Program-made: the position numbers and the translations under genes
Shown: piece by piece, positions 1 through 5,800 of the stretch
How positions within the stretch are numbered: position 1 is the stretch's first letter
How the letters are laid out: every line of letters begins with the position of its first letter
Notes under the pieces: model-generated
Seen by the model: the letters and a program-made list of their open reading frames with translations, nothing else
Told to the model about the DNA's origin: nothing
Database searches by the model: none
From: an archaeon
GTDB taxonomy: Archaea; Thermoproteota; Nitrososphaeria; Nitrososphaerales; Gagatemarchaeaceae
NCBI GenBank assembly: GCA_021822995.1
Contig: JAKAPN010000044.1
Location: 1-7,877 of the forward strand
DNA: 7,877 bases
Direction: 5' to 3'

Positions 1-528
1 GACGCCTTCGCGTTCGGCATCACGACCAACATCATCTACGCCATGGCGCAGAGCCAATTCCGGTTTTCCGACGCGGAGATAGGGTTGTTGGTGAGCGTGT
101 TCTATCTGGCCATGCTGGCGTCCCAGTTCCCCGCGACGAGACTTCTTATCGCGCTAGGACCCAAGAAGACCCTCATCCTTTCCGAGGCGATCGGCACCGT
201 GCTCATGGCGGGCTGGGCCATTTCAAGCACCCTCCCGGAGTTCCTGCTCCTTTCTGCGCTGTTTGGAACCAGCGTGACAACTTGGGTGCCTGGTGTCTCC
301 TCCCTGCTGATGACCCATGCCCCCCCGAAGACCCGAGGCGGAGTCGGAGGACGTGTGGCAGCCTTCAGAGGCTTGGTGGCTGCCCCCGCTCCGATAATCG
401 GCGGCTATCTTTACCAGTACTTCGGTTACGAGGTTCCTATCCTCGCCAGCCTTCTAGGAACTGTGGTGGCTGTCGCCCTGATGCTGAGGTATCTTCCCGA
501 GCGGCCGCGACAAAACGGTAAAATCTAA
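1..528 (+). CDS. MFS transporter, C-terminal half (5'-truncated by window)
   Basis: The frame is open from base 1, so the true start lies outside the window; 175 residues remain, ending at TAA. The visible part has about six hydrophobic segments (roughly residues 3-16, 25-44, 57-76, 80-103, 119-137 and 144-162). A short basic loop, RLLIALGPKK at 47-56, sits where the second half of major facilitator proteins repeats the motif-A loop between its first two helices. The charged tail RYLPERPRQNGK ends the protein in the cytoplasm. Six spans followed by a basic tail fit helices 7-12 of a 12-span MFS secondary transporter. The substrate cannot be read from this half. The next gene starts 19 nt downstream on the same strand, so the two may share a transcript. 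Family assignment is fairly secure; subfamily is unknown. Confidence 0.8.
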   Translation, partial: DAFAFGITTNIIYAMAQSQFRFSDAEIGLLVSVFYLAMLASQFPATRLLIALGPKKTLILSEAIGTVLMAGWAISSTLPEFLLLSALFGTSVTTWVPGVSSLLMTHAPPKTRGGVGGRVAAFRGLVAAPAPIIGGYLYQYFGYEVPILASLLGTVVAVALMLRYLPERPRQNGKI

Positions 529-547
529 CGCGACCGGAATTCACATC

Positions 548-1102
548 ATGGGTGCGGCCGAATTAGGACTGGTGCTTATGATATTCGGGGCCGCTCTGGG
601 GGTGTTTCTGCTGGGTACGGCTACGGTAGGTGCAGGATGGGAGCCGACATCCCGAAAGAAGGTCAGACGCATGCTAGAGATGTCAGGGACAGGGCCCTCC
701 GACGTTGTCTACGACCTCGGGTCAGGAGATGGGCGGATCGTCATCGAAGCAGCGCGGGCTTGCAACGCGAAGGCGGTCGGGGTGGAAGCGGACCCAATCA
801 GAGTCATCTATTCAAGGCTGGCCGTGTCCCTGAATCGGCTGGACGGAAGGGCTAGGGTTGTCTGGGGGAACTTCTTTCACTTCCACCTCGGCGAAGCCAC
901 GGTCGTTACACTGTTTCTAACACAGGGGACGAATCAGAAACTGAAGTCGAAGCTACTCTCAGAGCTCAGGCCAGGAACACGAGTGGTCTCCTACGTCTGG
1001 ACCTTTGAAGGGTGGGCGCCTAAATCGATTGACAGTGAGAACGAGATTGCTCTTTACATCGTCCCGGAGAATGTTCCGGGGTCAGGAGAGCCTTCGAGTT
1101 GA
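548..1102 (+). CDS. FAM173-like membrane-anchored class I SAM methyltransferase (probable protein lysine methyltransferase)
   Basis: This 184-residue protein has one N-terminal hydrophobic span (about residues 5-29), then a seven-beta-strand methyltransferase domain. SAM-binding motif I is DLGSGDGR at 56-63, and the acidic end of strand 2 is E80 in GVEAD. WEPT at 31-34 sits where FAM173 proteins have a conserved PxVPT-like element. The order DLGSGDGRIVI, then YSR at 88-90, then VVTLFL, then LRPGTRVVSYVWTFEGWAP follows the FAM173/ATPSCKMT pattern. Eukaryotic members of that family are mitochondrial and methylate lysines of ATP synthase subunit c or the adenine nucleotide carrier. By inference this enzyme faces the cytoplasm at the membrane and methylates a protein lysine; the substrate is unknown. 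The ATG at 548 is chosen because it includes the membrane span. A weak GGA lies about 10 nt upstream. The stop overlaps the start of the SET gene. Confidence 0.82.
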   Translation: MGAAELGLVLMIFGAALGVFLLGTATVGAGWEPTSRKKVRRMLEMSGTGPSDVVYDLGSGDGRIVIEAARACNAKAVGVEADPIRVIYSRLAVSLNRLDGRARVVWGNFFHFHLGEATVVTLFLTQGTNQKLKSKLLSELRPGTRVVSYVWTFEGWAPKSIDSENEIALYIVPENVPGSGEPSS

Positions 1103-1620
1103 AAGTTTCCGTCATCATAGGAGATGCCGGTCCCAAGGGCAAAGGGGTGTTCGCCGCCGCGCCGATAGCGCCATCGACCAAAGTCGCAGGGTATTACGGT
1201 AGGCCTAGGTGGATATGGGACATACCGGAGGAGCTATGGCCCTATACCATCCAGGTGGACTACGACAAGTACGTCCTCCCGAGGAGGAATGGAGTGATCT
1301 GGTACATGAACCACTCCTGCGAGCCCAACTGCCTAATCTCAGGGAAGTATCTGGTCGCCGGAAGGGCCATCAACGTAGGGGAGGAGTTGACCTTCGACTA
1401 CTCCACCGACGTCGACTGGTCAGGGTTTTCGATGAGGTGTAGATGCGGGAGCCCGGGCTGCAGGAAGACGGCAAGAGCTTACAGATTCCTTCCGGCTAGG
1501 GTGAAGCGAGTCTATGGGAGGAATGTTGCTCCCTTCATACTGCGGGAGTATTTTCGGGCGCCGCCGGGGGTTGACCCTGCAGCGCTCGCTGGGACGCGAT
1601 CTGTTCTTCGATCGCCCTGA
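1099..1620 (+). CDS. SET-domain protein lysine methyltransferase with post-SET zinc motif
   Basis: This is a minimal 173-residue SET protein. It shows the N-terminal GKGVFA element (14-19), NHSCEPNC at 71-78, GEELTFDY at 94-101 with the expected catalytic tyrosine Y101, and a post-SET CxCxxxxC motif (C114, C116, C121). C78 completes the usual zinc site. All hallmark residues of an active SAM-dependent lysine methyltransferase are present. SET proteins are best known from eukaryotic chromatin but occur in some archaea, where chromatin or other basic proteins are candidate substrates; the target here is unknown. The start is TTG at 1099, inside the TTGA that also holds the stop of the preceding gene. 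An AGGAGAG sits just upstream at 1084-1090. The conserved-looking part ends near residue 151 (REYF). The last 20 or so residues lie in the 86-nt convergent overlap with the minus-strand gene and may be lineage-specific. Confidence 0.9.
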   Translation: MKVSVIIGDAGPKGKGVFAAAPIAPSTKVAGYYGRPRWIWDIPEELWPYTIQVDYDKYVLPRRNGVIWYMNHSCEPNCLISGKYLVAGRAINVGEELTFDYSTDVDWSGFSMRCRCGSPGCRKTARAYRFLPARVKRVYGRNVAPFILREYFRAPPGVDPAALAGTRSVLRSP

Positions 1621-2062
1621 CCCTCCTTTCGAGCTCTTCAAGCGACCTGCCCAAAGCCTCCACGGTCGAGGCAATCGTCTGCCCTTGGGCCTCATCCATC
1701 GACTGGAGCTTGAACGTCTTCGGCAGCCTGCCCTCTTTAATCATCAGTAGGATTAGCTGGTACAGACTCTGCTCGGCCTGCTCCCGATCTTCATCTGATA
1801 TCTGCGTGGTCCCAGAGTACGCCTCCAGCAGACGGTCCAAGTCGGAGAACCTCCGGTCCTTGTAGACGACCCTATACTGGTAACCCGTGCCAGTGGCATT
1901 CGAATAGGACCAAATCTCATGCTTCCTAATCCTGTCGAACTGAGGCGCGTCCATAAGATATTCGACATTCCTGCCAGAGGTCGGGTTCTTCTCAGAGACG
2001 TCGGGTTTCAGAGAGCCGTTGTAATACGCGAGTACGAAATCTTCCACCATGCGGCGTTTCAT
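1535..2062 (-). CDS. Hypothetical protein with C-terminal coiled coil
   Basis: I do not recognise this family. From the ATG at 2062 it encodes 175 residues. The N-terminal part is a mixed globular region starting MKRRMVEDFVLAYYNGS, with many aromatic and charged residues (for example QYRVVYKDRRFSDLDRL). It is followed by a helix-rich middle (EQAEQSLYQLILLMIKEG) and an apparent coiled coil near the C-terminus (STVEALGRSLEELERRVRAI), then a Pro/Ala-rich tail. No signal peptide or membrane span is seen. The start is uncertain. The frame is open to an ATG at 2179, six nt after the upstream small gene, which would add 39 residues including a CLSC pair. A purine-rich GGGGGGAGG abuts the ATG at 2062 and lies 12 nt before another ATG at 2050. 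Its 3' end overlaps the SET gene tail-to-tail by 86 nt. It is probably a soluble, possibly oligomeric protein. Confidence 0.6.
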   Translation of the reverse strand: MKRRMVEDFVLAYYNGSLKPDVSEKNPTSGRNVEYLMDAPQFDRIRKHEIWSYSNATGTGYQYRVVYKDRRFSDLDRLLEAYSGTTQISDEDREQAEQSLYQLILLMIKEGRLPKTFKLQSMDEAQGQTIASTVEALGRSLEELERRVRAIEEQIASQRALQGQPPAAPENTPAV

Positions 2063-2185
2063 CCTCCCCCCGAAGCTCACCTCGCCTGTCTCCAGCACGG
2101 CTGTCAGGCATGAGAGACAACGCGCTGTTATTGAGAGCCCAAGCCAAGGAATCTTAATCTGCGTGTCAGGGTGGCGCACATTGGT

Positions 2186-2278
2186 TTAGCTAGGGATGAA
2201 CGGAGACACCCCTGCCCCGAGGAAGACAACCACCACTATCCCTATCCCGACGCCCAAAAGGCAGAGTTCCTTCAACAT
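2186..2278 (-). CDS. Small single-span membrane peptide, 30 residues
   Basis: A short frame reads MLKELCLLGVGIGIVVVV followed by FLGAGVSPFIPS and TAA. It has a charged N-terminal cap (K3, E4), then a continuous hydrophobic stretch from about residue 6 to 23 that could cross a membrane once, then a short polar end. The mRNA upstream of its ATG reads AGGTGGAGAGGGGAT, which puts GGAG seven nt before the start. That is one of the best Shine-Dalgarno sites in the window. It lies 6 nt before the longest possible start of the next minus-strand gene, so the two may form an operon. No family was recognised. Single-span peptides of this size often act as small subunits or regulators of membrane complexes; whether that applies here is unknown. 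The evidence is hydrophobicity plus ribosome binding site only, so a chance frame cannot be excluded. Confidence 0.5.
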   Translation of the reverse strand: MLKELCLLGVGIGIVVVVFLGAGVSPFIPS

Positions 2279-2675
2279 ATCCCCTCTCCACCTGAGGAAG
2301 TAACAGCCAAGGCAAGACCGAACCGAGTAACAGGACTAGATACTAGAGACGTGCGTCTTCGGATAGATGATGCACACTCAGGCGCATCGTCATGCGCAAG
2401 AAACCTTCTTGGTGACCGTGGCAACGCCACAGACGTGGCTGAACCTGACCGGCTTCGGGAGTGAACCTCAACCACTTGGCGCCCATACTACACGAAAACT
2501 TCACCCCTAACCCCGGTGAAGAGACCGGAGTGTTCGTGGTGGGGTTTCAGGGCCAATGAGAAGGAGGAACCCCCACCGAATGTGGATGCAACTCCCACTT
2601 CGGACGGAACGGCGACCCAACTGCAACACAAAGGCAGGAACTTACGCCCGGCGACACTACTGCGCGCAAAGAACC
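2279..2675. other. Gene-poor interval with short hairpins
   Basis: No coding region is supported in these roughly 400 nt. Open frames on both strands here give Ser/Pro/Arg-rich translations with no recognisable motif. Small inverted repeats are visible: GCGCAT/ATGCGC with a 4-nt loop at 2382-2397; alternating GTGGC, GCCAC and GTGGC units at 2418-2439 that could form mutually exclusive stems; and CTTCACC/GGTGAAG with a 9-nt loop at 2499-2521. The last is downstream of the minus-strand dehydrogenase gene. The interval also contains whatever promoter drives the small membrane peptide, though no clear TATA element was found. Confidence 0.35.
2499..2521. repeat. 7-bp inverted repeat (CTTCACC/GGTGAAG)
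   Basis: The arms at 2499-2505 and 2515-2521 are perfectly complementary and enclose a 9-nt C-rich loop. It lies about 155 nt beyond the stop of the minus-strand dehydrogenase. No T-run follows on either strand, so it does not look like a classical terminator. It may be a chance hairpin or part of a structured RNA. Confidence 0.3.
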
Positions 2676-3515
2676 CTATGCTAGGCCGACCAGCTTCGCG
2701 CTCGTATCCCATAGCCGCTGTGCCAGCACCTGGTCGTAAGAGGCCGCAGACGATCTCCTTTCTCGTTTCTGGTCGTAGTATTTGCCTGAAACCTGTTGAA
2801 CTTCTGGAGAAGATGCTAGGTAAACCGAGGTCTCCGCACCTTTCTCCGAGCTCATGAGGAAGAGCCTTCCGAACTTTGCGAGGAATGAGAGAGGGCCCAG
2901 AGGTCTTCCCCAGATGTTCGTCGCGACGGCACCAGGATGGAGGCAGTTCGCCGTGACACCGGTACCCTGAATCCTTTTCGCGAGCTCATAAGTGAAGAGG
3001 ACCTGCGCAAGCTTTGCCCGCGAGTACGCCCTCATCACGGAATAGCCTTTGGCCATCTGGAGGTCGCTAAGGTCTAGTTGCCCGCTGAAATGGGAGATTG
3101 AGGAAACGAACACGACCCGTGAAGGGGCACCTTTCTTGAGGGCGCCAAGTAGCAGGTTCGTGAGGAGGAACTGCGACAGATAGTCGACCTGGAACGTGGT
3201 CTCGAACCCGTCTACTGTGGTAGAGTGCCTGAGCTCGGCTACCCCCGCATTGTTAACGAGAACGTGGAGAGAGTCGTGACCCCGCAGATAATCATTTGCG
3301 AGGCTTTTGACAGAATCGAACGAAGCGAAGTCCGCCACTAGCAGCTCCAGCGCAGCATTCCCACTCGTGCGTTGGATGTCTGTCAGCGCCTTCCTGCCCT
3401 TGTCCTCGTTCCTGCACACAAGAACGACCGTAGCTCCAAGCTCGGCAAGTTTCTCGGCTGTAACTTTCCCGATGCCGGAGTTCGCCCCCGTGACCATGCA
3501 GATCTTCCCGGTCAT
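2676..3515 (-). CDS. Short-chain dehydrogenase/reductase, retinol dehydrogenase (RDH11/12)-like
   Basis: From the ATG at 3515 this is a 279-residue classical SDR with a Rossmann fold. Visible elements are the cofactor motif TGANSGIG (9-16), R35 after strand 2 (suggesting NADP(H)), NNAG (88-91), the catalytic serine in VSS (138-139), catalytic Y164 and K168 in AYSRAK, and HPG (193-195). The segments SHFSGQLDLSDLQ and FTYELAKRIQGTGVT, and the ending GKYYDQ...LW..S.KLVGL, follow the retinol-dehydrogenase/WW-oxidoreductase-like branch, which reduces aldehydes or ketones or oxidises alcohols. The actual substrate is not known, and retinoid activity should not be assumed. A GGTGA lies 11 nt before the ATG. 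The frame stays open to GTG at 3614 and ATG at 3632. The upstream residues (FKPLRPWVKPEL) read like real protein, so a longer form from GTG 3614 is possible. The gene is divergent from the DJ-1 gene. Confidence 0.9.
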   Translation of the reverse strand: MTGKICMVTGANSGIGKVTAEKLAELGATVVLVCRNEDKGRKALTDIQRTSGNAALELLVADFASFDSVKSLANDYLRGHDSLHVLVNNAGVAELRHSTTVDGFETTFQVDYLSQFLLTNLLLGALKKGAPSRVVFVSSISHFSGQLDLSDLQMAKGYSVMRAYSRAKLAQVLFTYELAKRIQGTGVTANCLHPGAVATNIWGRPLGPLSFLAKFGRLFLMSSEKGAETSVYLASSPEVQQVSGKYYDQKRERRSSAASYDQVLAQRLWDTSAKLVGLA

Positions 3516-3635
3516 CAACTCGGGCTTCACCCAAGGTCGCAGGGGTTTGAACGTGTCGCCATCCCGAAACGCCACAGTTCGCGAGGGTCGGATGGGCCCC
3601 CAAGGGCGCAGCACCCAGCACGACTTCGCCAACGG

Positions 3636-3643
3636 CTTAAATT
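3636..3643 (+). promoter_or_regulatory. TATA-like element in the divergent SDR/DJ-1 gap
   Basis: CTTAAATT, almost the same on both strands, is centred near 3640. That is 26 nt before the A of the DJ-1 ATG at 3666, the spacing expected for an archaeal TATA box driving a leaderless transcript. On the minus strand the same distance falls on an in-frame GTG (3614) of the dehydrogenase, so it could work in both directions. The BRE element is not obvious on either side. Confidence 0.55.
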
Positions 3644-3665
3644 GTCGATGATGCGTTGAAACGCC

Positions 3666-4208
3666 ATGCCCATCTCAGGAAAGAGGGTCGCCGTCCTAGT
3701 AGAGAACCTCTATGAGGACTTGGAGTTCTGGTACCCCTACTACAGGCTGAAAGAAGAGGGAGTCGAACTCACTGTCGTCGGCACTGGGTCCGGGAGCGTC
3801 TACAAGGGGAAGCACGGGTTGGAAGCGAAGCCTGACCTCAGCGTAGACCACGCGGATCCTGGGAGATTTGACGCGGTGGTGATCCCAGGCGGATATGCTC
3901 CAGACTACATGAGGAGATACCCCGCGCTGATCGAGTTCGTCAAGGAGATGCACGATCAGGGTAAGATAGTCGCCGCGATCTGCCACGCCGGCTGGGTGCT
4001 GGCATCGGCAGGCTTGACCAGAGGTCTGACGATGACCTGTTTCAGCTCAATAAGAGAAGACGTGGTGAACGCGGGCGCTAGGTACGTAGACGAGCCAGTG
4101 GTGAGGGACAGAAACATCATTACTTCTCGCTTCCCCGCTGACCTACCCGCTTTCTGCAAGGAAATAATCTCCGCACTGGATGGAAGCCCACCGTCGGGCT
4201 CACCTTGA
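3666..4208 (+). CDS. DJ-1/PfpI family protein (intracellular protease/deglycase-like)
   Basis: This 180-residue protein spans the whole PfpI-type DJ-1 fold with class I glutamine-amidotransferase-like architecture. It has the YEDLE segment with the conserved acidic residue (E17), YPYYRLKEEG, KGKHG, VIPGGYAPDY with the GG turn at 75-76, and the nucleophile elbow AICHAGW with C106 and H107. Other matches to archaeal PfpI are SSIREDVVNAGARYVDEPVV and TSRFPADLPAF. Relatives such as Pyrococcus PfpI/PH1704 are oligomeric peptidases, and bacterial YhbO-type members are linked to stress protection and repair of glycated molecules. CHAGW replaces the CHGPQ of PfpI, so the exact activity is uncertain. 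No Shine-Dalgarno site precedes the ATG; it is probably read from a leaderless mRNA using the TATA-like element 26 nt upstream. Its last 29 nt overlap the next gene. Confidence 0.92.
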   Translation: MPISGKRVAVLVENLYEDLEFWYPYYRLKEEGVELTVVGTGSGSVYKGKHGLEAKPDLSVDHADPGRFDAVVIPGGYAPDYMRRYPALIEFVKEMHDQGKIVAAICHAGWVLASAGLTRGLTMTCFSSIREDVVNAGARYVDEPVVRDRNIITSRFPADLPAFCKEIISALDGSPPSGSP

Positions 4209-4647
4209 GGTAGCGCTGTTGAACCTAGTCTCAGCAGGCCTCCTGCTGTTCTGGGGAATCTATTTCGCCATGGCGGGGACTGGGAACGCAGTCGACTGGC
4301 TCACAGACCACGGCTACCGCGGGAGATTCTTTCGGTCTTCAAGCAAAAATCTCGAACTGTTGGAGCGAGTCGCCAAGAGGCATGGGTCAGAGGGCCCCGG
4401 CATCAAAATTCTGTTTATGATAATCATGTGGTGGGAGCTGCTGACCGCATCAGCCTATTTCGCCTCGCTCGGACTCTATCTGCTCGGGGACACGGCGCTG
4501 CTTCCATACGCGTTCTTCATCGGCATGGGCCTTTTCGCAGGGCTTGTCCTCGGCAACGAGGCCTTCGTATACTACGATGACGAAGAAGAACACGTGATAA
4601 TGCTGCTGGCTCAGCTTGTCTCGTACATCGCGGTCGTAGTGCTCTAA
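4180..4647 (+). CDS. Four-span integral membrane protein, DUF2165-like
   Basis: This 155-residue protein has about four predicted spans: residues 11-33, 76-101, 108-125 and 138-155. A polar, basic loop lies between spans 1 and 2. The second span contains IIMWWELLTA, which resembles the WELLTA signature I associate with the DUF2165 family of small integral membrane proteins. The size (about 160 residues) and span layout also agree, as does the GLVLGNEAFVYY region. The function of that family is not established. The start ATG at 4180 lies inside the end of the DJ-1 gene (29-nt overlap, different frame), which suggests coupled translation and co-expression. A membrane partner for the DJ-1 protein is possible but unproven. 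The acidic cluster YYDDEEEH at 131-138 before the last span is notable and could bind metal or a partner. Confidence 0.78.
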   Translation: MEAHRRAHLEVALLNLVSAGLLLFWGIYFAMAGTGNAVDWLTDHGYRGRFFRSSSKNLELLERVAKRHGSEGPGIKILFMIIMWWELLTASAYFASLGLYLLGDTALLPYAFFIGMGLFAGLVLGNEAFVYYDDEEEHVIMLLAQLVSYIAVVVL

Positions 4648-5007
4648 ACGAACTCTGGGTGCATCGCGATTACCCGCTTCATGTACTAGGAGTACCACTG
4701 ATTGGAATCCAGCTCGTCCTTCCTCATGGCGGTGCACAGGGTCCACAGGGATATTCGACCGCACCTCCCCTCGCTGGCCCGGAATCTGAGAGTGGTCACT
4801 GCCGGCTTCCAGTCACATGGTCGAACGGCAGACATCGGCCGCCATCTGCGGCATGAGCCCGTCGGAGATGTCACAGCGGCGATGATGGGCCAAGCTGCTC
4901 CGAATGCCCGCAGCCCGGCTTTTCCAGTCCATTTTCGCTTACCTATCGTTCAAAGTAATCACGCAACACGCGATAAAGCGTGGGCCTGCATCGGAGAACC
5001 CAGAGCA
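4648..5007. other. Interval without a supported gene
   Basis: A frame on the + strand is open from ATG 4702 into the following small gene, but its first roughly 100 residues are rich in His, Arg and Ser and look like random or antisense translation. A 62-residue minus-strand frame (4686-4874) is equally unconvincing. T-rich patches (CTTTT, ATTTT) at 4919-4935 could help end transcription of the membrane-protein operon. A perfect 5-bp hairpin, CACGC/GCGTG, around GATAAA lies at 4967-4982 just before the next gene. No RNA gene was recognised. Confidence 0.4.
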
Positions 5008-5265
5008 TTGTCTCTCCTTGCTACCACCGATGACGCCGAGCAGTTCGCCAAAGCCTGGCTACAGAAGAAGTATGGGAAGAAGCTTGGAAAAGTGAAATTC
5101 GTCGAGGTGATGAGCGACAACGGGGTGTGGACCGTCAAGGCGAACGCCAAACTTGCGGTAGGAGTGCTGTTGATCAAGCCCCACATCATCCAGATCAAGA
5201 TCGACGCTGGAACGGCCGAAGTCCTCGGCTACTCGGAAGCCGAAGCCATGGCCAAGGAAGGCTGA
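5008..5265 (+). CDS. Small lysine-rich hypothetical protein (85 residues)
   Basis: The part that reads as real protein begins near DDAEQFAKAWLQKKYGKK and runs to the stop. It has an amphipathic Lys-rich helix, then alternating strands (KVKFVEVM, GVWTVKANAKL, KPHIIQIKID) and a final segment with AEVLGYSEAEA. That layout, a helix followed by an antiparallel sheet in which each strand pair carries about one domain, recalls small PepSY-like or cystatin-like folds, but this is only a resemblance. No signal peptide or metal site is seen. The start is uncertain: TTG at 5008 has GGAG 12 nt upstream and gives 85 residues. The frame stays open to ATG 4702, but that extension looks non-coding. The next gene starts 43 nt downstream on the same strand. 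Confidence 0.62.
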   Translation: MSLLATTDDAEQFAKAWLQKKYGKKLGKVKFVEVMSDNGVWTVKANAKLAVGVLLIKPHIIQIKIDAGTAEVLGYSEAEAMAKEG

Positions 5266-5308
5266 CTCTACCAAAACCTCTAATCCCCCCAGTACTCATG
5301 ACCCCCCG

Positions 5309-5788
5309 TTGCCCCGCAGGGTCAGGCCCGAGTTCCCCGAGGAATGGCATGTCCCCCATGACCCGAAGCTGTGGATCACTTGGGCAGCGGCGAAGGAGAA
5401 GCTGATAGGGGAGAAGGTATATTGGGTCTCCACCTCCAGCAGGGACGGGAAACCTCATGCCGCCCCCGTCTGGGGGATCTGGCGCGGCTCTGCATTCTAC
5501 TTCGAAACCGACCCGAACTCTGTGAAGGGAAAGAACCTGGCGGCCAACCCAAGAATTGTCGTCCACATCCAGAACGGGCTGGACACCGTCATAGTGGAGG
5601 GGACGGCATCGGTGCTCAGGAAGAAAGGAGAGCTGGCGAGCCTAAAGAAAGCATATGTCGACAAATACGATTACGCTCCAGACTGGTCTGACACTAACGG
5701 TCAGGTTGTCTTCGCGGTGAAGCCTCGCGTCGCGCATGCCTGGCGCGCCCCTAGGATGCACAGGACGCTGGTGAATTTTGTCTTCTGA
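5309..5788 (+). CDS. Pyridoxamine 5'-phosphate oxidase-like split-barrel protein (FMN/F420-binding family)
   Basis: This 159-residue protein has the split-barrel pattern YWVSTSSRDGKPHAAPVWGIW (residues 38-58), then AFYFETDPNSVKGKNLAANPRIVVH (62-86) and DTVIVEGTAS (92-101). These are typical of small PPOX-superfamily proteins that bind FMN, F420 or haem as dimers and reduce small molecules. The SxKxKNLAANP stretch often contacts the cofactor phosphate. In an archaeon, F420 is a plausible cofactor, but the sequence alone does not settle it. The TTG at 5309 is chosen because no ATG precedes the conserved part in this frame; an ATG at 5298 is out of frame. No Shine-Dalgarno site is seen. The PLP enzyme follows 12 nt after its stop, so the two are probably co-transcribed. 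The C-terminal AWRAPRMHRTLVNFVF completes the barrel. Confidence 0.85.
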   Translation: MPRRVRPEFPEEWHVPHDPKLWITWAAAKEKLIGEKVYWVSTSSRDGKPHAAPVWGIWRGSAFYFETDPNSVKGKNLAANPRIVVHIQNGLDTVIVEGTASVLRKKGELASLKKAYVDKYDYAPDWSDTNGQVVFAVKPRVAHAWRAPRMHRTLVNFVF

Positions 5789-5800
5789 TTCAGGTTCGGC

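Noticed and set aside
2171..2464. 97-codon + strand frame
   Set aside because: Antisense to the 30-residue membrane peptide; translation is His/Pro/Asp-rich without motifs and there is no ribosome binding site.
2516..2857. 113-codon + strand frame as a gene
   Set aside because: Its second half is antisense to the conserved C-terminus of the dehydrogenase, and the first half has no recognisable motif. Kept only as a low-interest finding.
4799..4831. CTGCCG/CGGCAG inverted repeat as an operator
   Set aside because: The 21-nt spacing and GC-rich arms are not distinctive, and no regulator gene is nearby.
4686..4874. 62-codon minus-strand frame in the gap after the membrane protein
   Set aside because: Trp/Arg/Cys-rich translation without a motif, no ribosome binding site, and an overlapping open frame on the other strand that looks just as random.
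5195..5566. 123-codon minus-strand frame
   Set aside because: Antisense to the clearly coding split-barrel gene and the small lysine-rich gene.
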